Assembly (NCBI GenBank): GCA_019359765.1 | Contig: JAHHGU010000003.1 | Span: 62,001-126,000 of the forward strand | DNA: 64,000 nt | From: Aphanothece sp. CMT-3BRIN-NPC111 | GTDB lineage: Bacteria; Cyanobacteriota; Cyanobacteriia; Cyanobacteriales; JAHHGU01 | Direction of reading: 5' to 3' | Part shown: one piece after another, positions 35,406-45,000 of the stretch | How positions within the stretch are numbered: the first letter of the stretch is position 1 | How the letters are laid out: each line of letters opens with the position of its first letter | Translations under genes and position numbers: made by a program | The notes under the pieces: model-generated | The model's database searches: none | What the model was told of the DNA's origin: nothing | The model's input: only the letters and a program-made list of their open reading frames with translations

Positions 35406-36672
35406 GACCAGTCATAAGCTGCAATACATAAATCTTGAGAGGGCGAACCCAGGGCAGCATCGATAAACCCAGCCGACGAATTGCCAGCAGGGGCAACCAG
35501 CTGTTAGAAAACATCCGATCCAAGAAATCAGTGAAACCTAAAATTGCTAGGTTTTCTTTCTTGCGCCAGCCTTCGTAGCGTTTTAGCACCCCGATGTCGC
35601 CAATATCTTCGCCCAGATCGTGGGCATCCTGTAGAACTTGAGCCAGGGCAGCTGCATCCCGGATACCCATATTCATGCCTTGCCCACCGACTGGATGGCA
35701 ACAATGGGCGGCATCACCAATTAAGGCTAGTCGTGGCAGGGTATACCTGGCTGACTGCATCAGCTGTACTGGAAAGATAAAGCGATCGCTATCTAACTCC
35801 AAACGCCCTAGCAAACCACCAGTACAGCGTTCTAATTCTGCCAGGAATTGTTCTGACTTTAGTTCCCGTAAAGCTTTGGCTTCCGCATGGGGGGCAGTCC
35901 AAACAACTTGGCAGCGGTTTCCAGGAAGAGGTAGAACCCCCATCGGACCAGTAGGCCAAAAACGTTCATAGGCGATATTGTGGTGGGCTTTTTCCGGTTT
36001 AATCGTTGCCACAACACAGGACTGCCAATATGCCCAGCCTTGGGTACGGATACCAGCTGCGGTGCGAATGCGCGATCGCGCTCCATCAGCTGCTACTAGC
36101 AAGCGAGTGCGAATTTTATATGTCTCCTCACTGGCCACGTGCGATCGCATTTCGGATTGAGCAATCTCACCTTTGACGACAACTTCCAATTCCACCGCGT
36201 CGGTTTTATATTCAGCCGTTACTACTTCTGCTGGACATAGCCAGGATACATTTGGGCAATTTTCTAGCCACTCTTGCAAAGCCGTCAACAGCACCCGGTG
36301 TTCGGCGGCATAACCAACGGTGTCAGTGCCTAAATCCTGTGGGTTAAATTGCACCACACCGCCATAATCAGCATCAGACAGTTGAATTTGGCTGAATTGA
36401 GTGATGTGGGGCAGTATTTTATCCCAAACACCTATGCCTGAGAAGATGCGACCAGATAAAAGGGAAATCGCATAGGCTCGTCCTTTGGCTACAGCCGCAG
36501 ACTGTTGTTGAGCTTCAATTACCACCACACTTAGCCCGGAATCCTTTAAAGCAGCCGCCAGGGTTGCTCCCACAATGCCCCCGCCTACAATCGCTATGTC
36601 GTAATCAAAGCCCACCTGGGGTTCTGATAGCTGTGGTGTTGATATAGTTTGATTTAGCTGTTGCAACCCCAT
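35371..36672 (-). CDS. UbiH/COQ6-type FAD-dependent monooxygenase
   Basis: A 433-aa aromatic-ring hydroxylase family flavoprotein. GxGxxG FAD motif DYDIAIVGGGIVGATLAAAL starts near residue 24, DG-type motif LLVAADGARSRIR in the middle, and the second FAD motif is LIGDAAHCCHPVGGQGMNMGI. Cyanobacterial members are proposed to act in quinone or tocopherol metabolism, which I cannot confirm here. The C-terminal 40 residues (AIRRLGLSMLPWVRPLKIYV) are typical of the family. Its 3' end overlaps the SPFH gene by 35 bp in opposite orientation. Confidence 0.88.
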   Translation of the reverse strand: MGLQQLNQTISTPQLSEPQVGFDYDIAIVGGGIVGATLAAALKDSGLSVVVIEAQQQSAAVAKGRAYAISLLSGRIFSGIGVWDKILPHITQFSQIQLSDADYGGVVQFNPQDLGTDTVGYAAEHRVLLTALQEWLENCPNVSWLCPAEVVTAEYKTDAVELEVVVKGEIAQSEMRSHVASEETYKIRTRLLVAADGARSRIRTAAGIRTQGWAYWQSCVVATIKPEKAHHNIAYERFWPTGPMGVLPLPGNRCQVVWTAPHAEAKALRELKSEQFLAELERCTGGLLGRLELDSDRFIFPVQLMQSARYTLPRLALIGDAAHCCHPVGGQGMNMGIRDAAALAQVLQDAHDLGEDIGDIGVLKRYEGWRKKENLAILGFTDFLDRMFSNSWLPLLAIRRLGLSMLPWVRPLKIYVLQLMTGLRGCPPKLASR

Positions 36673-36703
36673 CTTTAACCAAATTTGTCCAGCGATTAAG
36701 AAT

Positions 36704-36800
36704 ATATAGCAATTAGCAGTTAGCTTTTAGCAATTAGCTTTTAGCAAAAATACAGTTATAGCAGCATCTCGCTTGTGCATGGGGGCGAGGTCGATTGTCA
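36704..36800. repeat. Dispersed TATAGCAATTAGCAGTTAG repeat, copy A
   Basis: Matches bases 46944-47025 over most of its length: TATAGCAATTAGCAGTTAGC, then ATACAGTTATAGCAGCA, then TGTGCATGGG and GTCGATTGTCA. This copy has an extra AATTAGCTTTTAGC unit. Confidence 0.8.
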
Positions 36801-36926
36801 CTCTTCCATTATGGCGACTGCTATATACTTTCCTCTATTGTGAAGCCAAAAATTGGTGCGCTTGAGTACAAACGGCACTTAATACTGTGCCAGCAAAATA
36901 AAAAATCAGCGAAGGGGTAGATTGCG

Positions 36927-36978
36927 CGTGGCTGCTAGTAGTTAGTAGGTTTATTCCCACTAACTACTAGCAGCCACG
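36927..36978. terminator. Long perfect hairpin after the HCP gene
   Basis: Twenty-base arms, CGTGGCTGCTAGTAGTTAGT and its exact complement, around a 12-base loop, 30 bp after the HCP stop on the minus strand. Strong stem but no T run, so it may act as a 3' stabilising structure or be a mobile hairpin rather than a classic terminator. Confidence 0.7.
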
Positions 36979-37008
36979 GCCTTGTTCACAAACTACTGGA
37001 TCGATGCT

Positions 37009-37467
37009 CTAAGACTTAGGGCCCATCTCGATCACGGCACTACGCATGAAATTAATCCGCTCTTCGAAGTCCAGTTGCTTGATTTGATTTACAAAGTCTT
37101 GTGTTTCCGAGGGCGGTTGATAGTCAGACGGCAATTGAATAACGGCACCTTCTTCCATGCCTTGTGCTAACCGCAGCCAAACATCCAACTTAGAGCTGGA
37201 ACTTACAGACTTATAGGTACGGGTAATCTGAGTATCTGCTCCTGCCACAATGTCGCGCTGCGCCTGCAACTGTTCTTCGGGGGACATCGCCCGGATATGA
37301 TCGTATAGTACTGCGGCTTCTTCTTGGGCAGAAGTTGTATTTGTTGGTGTCAGCTGGTCTTTGATATCCAGGTACCCGTACCACAGTAAGGCAAGTTGAG
37401 TATCTACATCAAAGCTTTGAAAAGTCTGTAGGGCTTGTTTGCTAGTTTCATTGGTAACGAATGTCAT
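37009..37467 (-). CDS. Helical carotenoid protein (OCP N-terminal domain homologue)
   Basis: A 152-aa all-helical protein equal to the N-terminal carotenoid-binding half of the orange carotenoid protein, without the C-terminal NTF2-like sensor half. Aligning by eye with OCP, the carotenoid-contact aromatics appear kept: Trp and Tyr in LLWYGYLD, Trp in LDVWLRL, Tyr in SDYQPP. HCPs carry a ketocarotenoid and quench singlet oxygen or phycobilisome excitation, depending on clade; the clade cannot be set here. No C-terminal-domain homologue gene is adjacent. ATG at 37467. Confidence 0.9.
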   Translation of the reverse strand: MTFVTNETSKQALQTFQSFDVDTQLALLWYGYLDIKDQLTPTNTTSAQEEAAVLYDHIRAMSPEEQLQAQRDIVAGADTQITRTYKSVSSSSKLDVWLRLAQGMEEGAVIQLPSDYQPPSETQDFVNQIKQLDFEERINFMRSAVIEMGPKS

Positions 37468-37781
37468 TTAAATCTCCGAATGCTTAACGACAGCTGAGTT
37501 TTTTAAGTTTTGAGGCAATTTTGTTTGCTTCACTATTAAGTTTTAATAAGTTAACCACTGTGATTGACCTCCCTGAAGATATATATGCAGAGCAGTACTA
37601 ACGGCGGATGTAGGTATGCGATCGCGCCTATAGATCCTTTACAGAAATGTTTAATTGGATACATTGCACAGAACGGGTGGGTGTTGGGGAGATTTGGTTG
37701 AAAGCAATAAAAGTCTTAGCAGAGCAAGGTTCCAGGCTTTGCTCCCTACAATTTTACTGAGATGCAATTGTAAAAAGTTTG
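37468..37781. other. Promoter-side spacer of HCP and 3' flank of yebC
   Basis: 314 bp, no gene. A partial TTTTGAGG heptamer remnant lies at 37497-37514 just upstream of the HCP start, and a HIP1-like site near 37619. Confidence 0.4.
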
Positions 37782-38552
37782 TCAGCTAACTAGATTCAAA
37801 GACATCAATCGATCTGCCATGTCAAAATTAGCAGTGACGTTTTGTACATCATCCAAGTCTTCAAGGGTATCTATCAATTTGAGGAGCGATCGCGCTTGTT
37901 CTGGATCGGTTACTTCCACTGTATTATTGGGAATCCAGCGCAGTTCTGCCTCTGTCACCGCAAAACCCTTGTCTTTTAATGCTTGGCTAAGTGCTTCCAG
38001 ATTTGCCACAGAGGTAAACACTTCCGCACCCTGAATGTCACCGTCATCTATCAACTCATAAAACTCGGCTTCACCAACAACTGCTGCCTCTAACAGCTTG
38101 TCTTCTTCAACCGTACCGCGCACTAATGCAACGCCTTTTTGCTCAAACATCCAGCTCACGCAGCCAGTTTCACCAAGATTGCCCCCATTTTTACTAAAAG
38201 CTGCTCGTAGATCGGCGGCGGTGCGATTGCGATTATCTGTAAGCGCTTCAATTAGAATTGCCACGCCCTCAGGGCCGTACCCTTCGTAGCGAATCGCCTC
38301 CAGCTGGGCGCTATCGCCTCCAAGTTTGCCAGCACCTTTGGCAATTGCTCGTTCAATATTCTCATTGGGAATTCCAGCCGCTTTTGCCTTTTCAACCGCC
38401 GTGCGGAGTTGAAAATTCCCTTCTGGGTCTGGTACCCCACTACGAGCTGCTACAATAATCGCTCGCGAGAGTTGGGTAAAGGTCTTGCCCTTCACTGCAT
38501 CCACTCTCGCCTTCTGACGTTTGATATTAGCCCATTTACTATGTCCTGCCAT
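37782..38552 (-). CDS. YebC/PmpR family protein
   Basis: A 256-aa YebC-family protein with the signature N terminus [19 protein letters not shown], then [20 protein letters not shown] and [20 protein letters not shown]. Family members have been described as transcriptional regulators and, more recently, as factors easing ribosome stalling at proline stretches; which applies here is not visible. Normal length. ATG at 38552. Confidence 0.95.
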   Translation of the reverse strand: MAGHSKWANIKRQKARVDAVKGKTFTQLSRAIIVAARSGVPDPEGNFQLRTAVEKAKAAGIPNENIERAIAKGAGKLGGDSAQLEAIRYEGYGPEGVAILIEALTDNRNRTAADLRAAFSKNGGNLGETGCVSWMFEQKGVALVRGTVEEDKLLEAAVVGEAEFYELIDDGDIQGAEVFTSVANLEALSQALKDKGFAVTEAELRWIPNNTVEVTDPEQARSLLKLIDTLEDLDDVQNVTANFDMADRLMSLNLVS

Positions 38553-39017
38553 ATGACGAAAATTAATACTCAGTAGCCTTAGATATCTTCTTTTAGGATA
38601 CCTATATATATGCTTGGAGTTTATCCCAGTGCTAAGAACCTATCCGAAAAGTAGATTAAAGATGTTTTTACCGCAGATGAAAGCAGATAGACGCAGATGT
38701 TTTCTCTACGAAAATTATTTTTCGGATAGGCTCTAAGTACGAGCGCTTAATTCTTTGTATGATAGGTAGAGCGTCAGCGTTCGCGTAGCATTTCCGCAGG
38801 AAACAACAAATCAAATCCTTGCTGTCATTCAATCAGAAAATTTTGGATGCAAGGATTTTGGATTAACCCCATAACTAAAGTTAGGGGTTTGGGCATTGAT
38901 GCTACGCATTTATGAGTTTTCTATAAATAAATTTAGGGGCTGGGAACCGGAAATTACGAATTACGAATTATTTTTGGTTTCCTGCCTCCACTCAAACTAC
39001 GCTATGGCATCCTTTAA
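38553..39017. other. Intergenic region with MITE-like element
   Basis: 465 bp without a gene. It holds the MITE-like element at 38634-38734, a degenerate GTAGAGCG...GCGTTCGCGTAGC motif near 38765-38795, and a 19-base stretch (38839-38857) that is the reverse complement of a stretch near 13458. Confidence 0.6.
38634..38734. repeat. MITE-like element copy 2
   Basis: Perfect 12-bp terminal inverted repeats, CCTATCCGAAAA (38639-38650) and TTTTCGGATAGG (38719-38730), extended outwards by partly matching bases. The interior 38670-38698 is identical to the complement of 3690-3718 in copy 1. Confidence 0.75.
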
Positions 39018-40763
39018 TTAAGTTTTTCTGCTCATCTGGGTTGGCAGACGTTTGCCTTCAATTAGCAACTTTTCAAACTCGGCAGCTGGTAAGGGTCTGC
39101 TGAACAAATACCCTTGCATGGCATCACAGTTGTGTTGACATAGGAAAGCCTGTTCCGCTTCTGTCTCTACGCCCTCAGCAATTACCTTCAGATTCAGACC
39201 GTGTGCCAATTGAATAAGAGCAGTTGTAATTATGGCATTTTTTGTATTGTGCGTGATATTGCGGACAAAGCACTGGTCAATTTTCAATATATCAAATGGA
39301 AATTGTTGTAGATAGCCCAAAGAAGAATACCCAGTACCAAAATCATCAATTGATATCTGAATTTTCAATAGTTTTAATTCATTAAAAATTTCAATTGCTG
39401 CTTCTGGATTATGCACAATAATGCTTTCCGTTAGCTCTAGTTCTAGTAACTCAGGATTAAAATTAGTTTCTGCTAGTATCTGATCTATTTTTTCAATTAG
39501 ATTTGGCTGATTAAACTGATAGGCAGATAAATTCACAGCCACTCGTAAATATGAGAAACCTACCGTTTGCCAAGCTTTAGTTTGAGCGCAAGCAGTGCGT
39601 AGAACCCATTCGCCAATGGGGATAATTAACCCAGTTTCCTCTGCCAAAGGAATAAATGTTGCTGGGGAAACCATCCCCCGTTCTGGATGATGCCAACGTA
39701 GCAAAGCTTCGGCACCAACGATTTGCCCAGTGCAAAGATTAACCTGGGGCTGATAGTACACCTCTAACTCTGCCCGTTCCAATACATGGCGCAGGTCAGC
39801 CTCCAGCGCTAATGGGTCAGAGGAAACGAGATTTATTTTATTAGTGTAAAACTGATAGTTGTTTCCCCCCTGCCTTTTAGCATCGTGCATTGCCCCGTCA
39901 GCCTGCTTCAGCGAGGTATCGATGCCACCGCTATCCCCAGAATAGAAGGCAATACCGATACTAGCAGTAATAAAGACTTCGTATCCGTTCACCTTAAAGG
40001 GTTGAGATAGAACATCCAGGATGATTTGGGCGAAATTAGCAGCATCTTGTTTTTGATTAATAGTTACCAAGATGATGGCAAATTGATCCGTGTTCAAGCG
40101 ACCGAGGGTATCATTACCACCAATACAAGTTGTTAGCCGTTCAGCTACTGCTTTGAGTAACAAGTCGCCGAACGCAAACCCCATGCTATTGTTGATTCGA
40201 TTGAACCGATCTAAACCAATGCACAGAATTGGAACTATTTGTTGATTGGGGTTCGCTTGAGTTAATACCTGGCAAAGTCGCTCTCGCAGCAACTGTGCAT
40301 TGGGGAGGTTGGTCAAGCTATCGTAATGAACTAAATAATTGAGCGTTTCTGTTGCCTTGTTGAGCGTGGTGTTGTAGTTATCTTGGATGGCAGCTTGTTT
40401 GCGGAGCCTAGTTGCGATCGCACCCAGCAATTCAGATATTGTAAATGGCTTAGTTAGATAATCATCCGCCCCCAGTTCCATTCCTTGACGTAGATCAGCT
40501 TTAGTGGCTTTGGCAGTCATAAAAATGAAGGGTATTGTTGCCGTCGCTGGATCTTGGCGCAACGCCTCCAGCACCCCGTAACCATCGATTTCCGGCATCA
40601 TCACATCGCAGAGAATCAAATGGGGTATATGTTCTGATGCCAACTGCACCCCGATGCGACCATTCTCGGCACCTACCGCCTCAAAACCCTCAGCATCAAG
40701 GACTTCAAGAATGTTTTCCCTAACTGATTTCTCGTCTTCAATAACTAAAATTTTGGTCATCAA
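39018..40763 (-). CDS. REC-GGDEF-EAL regulator, probable c-di-GMP phosphodiesterase
   Basis: A 581-aa response regulator. Receiver domain at 1-120 with phosphoacceptor Asp in LILCDVMMPEIDGYG. The GGDEF domain (about 150-310) is degenerate: the signature reads RLNTDQF, so cyclase activity is unlikely. The EAL domain (about 330-570) keeps EALLRW, LTESIIV and IDDFGTGYSSLGYL, so it should hydrolyse c-di-GMP when phosphorylated. It is the last gene of a minus-strand cluster of sensor kinases that supply the likely phosphate donor. The receiver domain closely matches the stand-alone receiver at 42450-42830. Confidence 0.92.
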   Translation of the reverse strand: MMTKILVIEDEKSVRENILEVLDAEGFEAVGAENGRIGVQLASEHIPHLILCDVMMPEIDGYGVLEALRQDPATATIPFIFMTAKATKADLRQGMELGADDYLTKPFTISELLGAIATRLRKQAAIQDNYNTTLNKATETLNYLVHYDSLTNLPNAQLLRERLCQVLTQANPNQQIVPILCIGLDRFNRINNSMGFAFGDLLLKAVAERLTTCIGGNDTLGRLNTDQFAIILVTINQKQDAANFAQIILDVLSQPFKVNGYEVFITASIGIAFYSGDSGGIDTSLKQADGAMHDAKRQGGNNYQFYTNKINLVSSDPLALEADLRHVLERAELEVYYQPQVNLCTGQIVGAEALLRWHHPERGMVSPATFIPLAEETGLIIPIGEWVLRTACAQTKAWQTVGFSYLRVAVNLSAYQFNQPNLIEKIDQILAETNFNPELLELELTESIIVHNPEAAIEIFNELKLLKIQISIDDFGTGYSSLGYLQQFPFDILKIDQCFVRNITHNTKNAIITTALIQLAHGLNLKVIAEGVETEAEQAFLCQHNCDAMQGYLFSRPLPAAEFEKLLIEGKRLPTQMSRKT

Positions 40764-40918
40764 TCACTATCCATTTGTTTAACAGTACAGCAAGGTTACT
40801 GTAAAGAGTATGCCCGCCTCGGCTTCATTCTTAACCTCAATTTTATCACTGGGCAATTTCAGGTGCTTTTTTCACCATAACTAGCTTCAATCCTGCTCTC
40901 GAAAGAGAATATACATTA

Positions 40919-42208
40919 TCAATGGCTATAAGCTTCTTGATAAGCTTGGTTGCCAGGTTTATTATTTAGCGGAAGCGTAACTCTAAACGTTGATCCAGAG
41001 CCGACTTCGCTACCTACAGTGATATTGCCACCGTGCAAATCTACGCACTTTTTGACAACGGCTAACCCCAGGCCAGTTCCAGGAATCATCTCGACATTGG
41101 TAGCCCGATGGAAGGAATCAAATATGTGTACTTGATCTTCTGAGGGAATACCAATTCCGGTATCTTGAATTTGAAATATTACCTCCCCCTCTAAACAAAC
41201 AAGTTCAAAATTAACAGTGCTACCTTGAGGTGAATACTTAAAGGCATTCGAGAACAAATAGCTGAGGATTTGCCGCAGTAGTTGTTCATCTAGCCAACAA
41301 TCGCTGCATTGACCTTGAGCAATAAAGCGAATAGAGTGCTGATTGTTGTCACCCAGTTGCATCTCTTCCACCAGCTCGTGGCAGAATTTTTCCAAATCAA
41401 GCGGTGCGGGGTTGAACTCTAGTTTTCTTTGTTCGGCTTTACCCATGACCAGAACATCATCTAACATCTGAGCCATACTCTTGACAGATGCTTGAATGCG
41501 ATGGAGATGTCTAAGTTTTTTCTCTTCAGACCACTTTTGGCTGTAATGTTCAAGCAATTCCGCAGAAGACAAGATAGTAGTCAGCGGGGTGCGGAACTCG
41601 TGGGAGGTAATAGAGATGAAACGAGATTTAAGTTCGCTAAGTTCTTTTTCTTTCTCTAAAGCTTTACAAAGTTCGGCTTCCAGGTTCTGGCGCTTAGTAA
41701 GAGCCTGTGTTGCTTCTAAGAAATTACGTCGTAACTCTAGTTGTGTCATCACTTGATGAGCCAAAATCTCTAAGGCTTCTTGCTGTTCAAGGCTGACTTT
41801 TCGCGGAACATAGTCAATCACGCATAGGGTGCCTAGAGCTAAGCCATCTGAGGATATCAGGGGTGCGCCAGCGTAAAAGCGGATATGGGGGTCTGATGTA
41901 ACTAAGGGATTAGCCGCAAATCGTGCATCACTCAAGGCATTCTCGACAACAAACACTTTGGTTTGCAGGATGGCGTAAGCGCAGAAAGCAAGATCGCGGC
42001 AAGTTTCCGTTGCCCTTAAACCTACTTTGGACTTGAACCATTGCCGATCGCTATCAATCAGGCTGACTAAAGCACTTGGGGTATGACAAATGCGGGCGGC
42101 TAGGCTGGTGAGATCGTCAAATGCTTGTTCAGCCTCCGTGTCCAAAATCTGATATTGCCGCAACGCTTCTATCCGCTGTGCTTCGTTATTTGGCAATGGT
42201 GCTTTCAT
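40919..42208 (-). CDS. GAF-domain sensor histidine kinase
   Basis: A 429-aa soluble kinase: GAF domain at 20-165 (ALVSLIDSDRQWFKSKVGL, GTLCVIDYVPR), HisKA with SHEFRTPLTTILSSAELLEH (His about 208), and a HATPase domain with LLRQILSYLFSNAFKYSP, QDTGIGIP and GTGLGLAVV. The kinase core is very similar to that of the 42808-45000 protein, so one arose by duplication. The GAF has no Cys in a bilin-like context. It lies between the receiver gene and the REC-GGDEF-EAL gene, which may be its targets. Confidence 0.92.
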   Translation of the reverse strand: MKAPLPNNEAQRIEALRQYQILDTEAEQAFDDLTSLAARICHTPSALVSLIDSDRQWFKSKVGLRATETCRDLAFCAYAILQTKVFVVENALSDARFAANPLVTSDPHIRFYAGAPLISSDGLALGTLCVIDYVPRKVSLEQQEALEILAHQVMTQLELRRNFLEATQALTKRQNLEAELCKALEKEKELSELKSRFISITSHEFRTPLTTILSSAELLEHYSQKWSEEKKLRHLHRIQASVKSMAQMLDDVLVMGKAEQRKLEFNPAPLDLEKFCHELVEEMQLGDNNQHSIRFIAQGQCSDCWLDEQLLRQILSYLFSNAFKYSPQGSTVNFELVCLEGEVIFQIQDTGIGIPSEDQVHIFDSFHRATNVEMIPGTGLGLAVVKKCVDLHGGNITVGSEVGSGSTFRVTLPLNNKPGNQAYQEAYSH

Positions 42209-42449
42209 GCATCCAAATGGGTTAAATTTTTAAAACTATACCCATTTACATTAACAAGTCCTGAGGCTTTTCATATCTACAGGCAGGAGGTTCTTCACGT
42301 CCCAAGCTTAGGGGAGGAATATCCTCCATCCGGCTCTCGATTTTTACCTACAACATTCGTGCTTCTCAGACACTTCTGTAATTTTTTGCAGGAATACAAG
42401 CTGTTGTTATCGACGATGGAATTAGTTTTGCTCTAAAAAGCTTGTTTTT

Positions 42450-42830
42450 CTAACCTGGTACTGAAGCTAAAGAAAGCTGCTTCGCTAATGCTCTCAGCAG
42501 TTGATTCCTTGTAAAGGGCTTACTGAGATAATCATCTGCTCCCATTTCAATGCCTTGGCGGAAATCAGCTTTGGCGGCTTGAGCGCTAAGAAAAATAAAG
42601 GGAATTGCCGCCGTGGCTGGATCTTGCCGCCAAGCAGCCAGCACCCCGTAACCATCAAGTTCGGGCATGATCGCATCACAAATAATCAAATCTGGTATCT
42701 GTTCTTTAGCTAACTGCACCCCAATCAAACCGTTTTCTGCTCCAATAGCATCAAAATTCTCAGCCTCCAGCATTTCCAGAAGGTTTTCCAGGACTGCTGG
42801 CTCGTCTTCAATTACCAAAATTTTCTTCAT
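42450..42830 (-). CDS. Single-domain response regulator
   Basis: A 126-aa stand-alone receiver domain: ILVIEDEPAVLENLLEMLEA, phosphoacceptor Asp in LIICDAIMPELDGYG, Thr/Ser position FLSAQA, Lys in YLSKPFT. Its start codon overlaps the end of the upstream kinase gene by 23 bp, so the two are translationally coupled and a cognate pair. No output domain; it probably relays phosphate or binds a partner. Confidence 0.92.
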   Translation of the reverse strand: MKKILVIEDEPAVLENLLEMLEAENFDAIGAENGLIGVQLAKEQIPDLIICDAIMPELDGYGVLAAWRQDPATAAIPFIFLSAQAAKADFRQGIEMGADDYLSKPFTRNQLLRALAKQLSLASVPG

Positions 42831-45000
42831 CTGTTTTGTGCTCTTGTTGATAATTCAAGGGAAGCGTGACTTTAAAAGTTGTGCCAGATCCAACTTCACT
42901 TTTCACTACGATCTTGCCTCCGTGCAAATCTACAGACTTTTTAACGATGGCTAGCCCCAGCCCCGTCCCAGAAATCGTACCCACATTGGTAGCGCGATAA
43001 AATGACTCAAACAGTCGTTGTTGATCCTTGGGAGGAATGCCGATGCCGCTATCTTGAATTTGGAAGACTACTTCTTCACCTAAATAAGTGAGTTCAAAAT
43101 TAACGATGTTACCTTGGGAAGAATATTTAATTGCATTCGAGAGCAAATTGTTCAAAATGTGTCGCAGCAGTTTTTCATCTAGGCAAAAAAGAATTGGGGA
43201 CCGGGGCAATTCTTCGCTTTCTATTTCGCTAGTAGACGAACCTTGAGTGACAAACCTAATTGTGTGGTGCTTGCCCTCGTGGAGTTGCAACTCTTCCACC
43301 AAATCACGGCAGAATTTTTCTAAATCAAGCGGTACAGGGTTAAAGTTTAGTTTTCCGGCTTCTGCTTTACCAATTATCAAAACATCATCTAGCAGCTTGG
43401 TCATTTGTTGGACAGCCGCCTGAATGCGATGCAGATATCCAAGTTTTTTCTCATCGGACCACTTGTGCCTGTAATGTTCGAGTAATTCTGCCGAAGATAA
43501 AATAGTGGTCAGCGGCGTGCGGAACTCGTGAGAAGTCATAGAGACGAAACGGGATTTGAGTTCGCTAAGTTCTTTTTCTTTTGTCAAAGCCTTACGAATC
43601 TCTCGTTCTACCCGTTTGCGTTCGGTGATATCACGCGCTATACCGCGATAACCTTGAAGCACCCCTTGGCTATCGAACACGGGGGAGCCACTGATTTCCA
43701 GTACAACTAAATTAGTATTGTGGTGAATGAGGGTTGTTTCTAGATTTGTGAACCGCTCTTGCTTAGAGGTAAAGTGTTCAAGAACGGTAGCAACTCGTTT
43801 TGCCTCATCCAAACACATCAAGTCGAATATGGTCTTACCTAGAACCTCGGCCGGTTCGTAGCCCACGATATCGCGTACTTTAGGATTGACATACGTAAAC
43901 ACACTATTGCTATCGAGTTCCCATACCCAGTCATTTGTCTGCTCAACTAAATTGCGGAACTTTTCCTCGCTTTGTTTGAGCACATCCTCCGCCCGCTGGC
44001 GTTCGCCAACTTCTCTGTGTAATTGCTCGTTGGCATTCTTTAATTCAGTAGTTCGCTCCTCGACTCTAATTTCCAGCTCGTCTTTCGCTTTTTGCAGGGT
44101 TGCTTCTGTCTGCTGGCGCTGGGTGATATTTCGTGCTTCTAATTGACGCCCGACATCCGGTGGCAGAAGATATTGCAATTGCTTCCCCAAAAATACATCC
44201 GGTGGTACGTGCAAATTATCAGTTCCACGTAGATGGCAACTTAGGATTGTGCCATCGCTGTTGAGCCGAAAGGAGAGATCGGGAAACGCTTGAAAAAGTG
44301 CTTGCAGATCAGAGGTGGTTTGGAGTAATATTTCCTCCTCCTGCTGGGTTTTTGCAAGTTTTTCTTGTGCCTGTTGGTAAAGTTCAGCTTGGTGGATAGC
44401 GACTGCACAGTGATTGGCGATCGCCTGCACAAAAGTTAATTCTGCGGCAGTCCATTCCCGTTCATCATCACATTCATAAAGACTAATTCCGCCCAGGTAT
44501 GTTTGCTGGTACAACAGCGGCACAATCAAGATACTGCGAATACCCCCAACTCTGGCTGATTCCTGAATTTCCGGTGCTAGTTGCGGCTCAATTCGGGGTA
44601 TAACCACCGACTGACCTTTTACTAAAGTTGGATGGTAATAGCAATACAGATCGCTTGTACCCCGAATCAGACTCTCCCCTCGATCTGTGGTTTCGCTGAC
44701 GTGGCTAGCCCTGATGAGGTTGTTTAAATTGGGTCTAAAAATTAGACAGCGGCTCACCTTAAGAGCTTCATGCAACTGATCTACAGTTGTTTGCAGGATG
44801 TCATCCAGTACCAGCGTGCTTCGCATCGCCCAAACAATGCGGTTGATCAGTTCTGCCTGCTGAGCTTGTTGCTCAAGTGTCGCGTAGGACGAAGTAGGGG
44901 ACATAAGCATTGCTGCGTGTAGTTCTGGTGTGCCCTGCTGCACGAGTTTTGCCAGTTCGAGGTCTTGTTTATGACCAAGAAGCGAGTTGTTAAGCTGCAT
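42808..45000 (-). CDS. GAF-PAS sensor histidine kinase
   Basis: A 730-aa kinase with a GAF-type domain at about 45-215 (INRIVWAMRSTLVLDDILQT, GISLYECDDEREWTAAE), a coiled coil near 300-350, a PAS/PAC domain at 350-475 (FRNLVEQTNDWVWELDSNSV), HisKA with SHEFRTPLTTILSSAELLEH (His about 508), and HATPase with GTGLGLAIVKK. First gene of the signalling cluster, with the promoter presumably in the AT-rich gap upstream. Bilin binding by the GAF is not indicated. The signal is unknown. Confidence 0.92.
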   Translation of the reverse strand: MQLNNSLLGHKQDLELAKLVQQGTPELHAAMLMSPTSSYATLEQQAQQAELINRIVWAMRSTLVLDDILQTTVDQLHEALKVSRCLIFRPNLNNLIRASHVSETTDRGESLIRGTSDLYCYYHPTLVKGQSVVIPRIEPQLAPEIQESARVGGIRSILIVPLLYQQTYLGGISLYECDDEREWTAAELTFVQAIANHCAVAIHQAELYQQAQEKLAKTQQEEEILLQTTSDLQALFQAFPDLSFRLNSDGTILSCHLRGTDNLHVPPDVFLGKQLQYLLPPDVGRQLEARNITQRQQTEATLQKAKDELEIRVEERTTELKNANEQLHREVGERQRAEDVLKQSEEKFRNLVEQTNDWVWELDSNSVFTYVNPKVRDIVGYEPAEVLGKTIFDLMCLDEAKRVATVLEHFTSKQERFTNLETTLIHHNTNLVVLEISGSPVFDSQGVLQGYRGIARDITERKRVEREIRKALTKEKELSELKSRFVSMTSHEFRTPLTTILSSAELLEHYRHKWSDEKKLGYLHRIQAAVQQMTKLLDDVLIIGKAEAGKLNFNPVPLDLEKFCRDLVEELQLHEGKHHTIRFVTQGSSTSEIESEELPRSPILFCLDEKLLRHILNNLLSNAIKYSSQGNIVNFELTYLGEEVVFQIQDSGIGIPPKDQQRLFESFYRATNVGTISGTGLGLAIVKKSVDLHGGKIVVKSEVGSGTTFKVTLPLNYQQEHKTDEENFGN

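Larger units (their letters stand above)
36673..37008. other. Intergenic region with dispersed repeat and long hairpin
   Basis: 336 bp between the flavoprotein start and HCP stop. It contains copy A of an approximately 90-bp dispersed repeat (36704-36800) and a 52-base hairpin (36927-36978). No gene. Confidence 0.6.
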
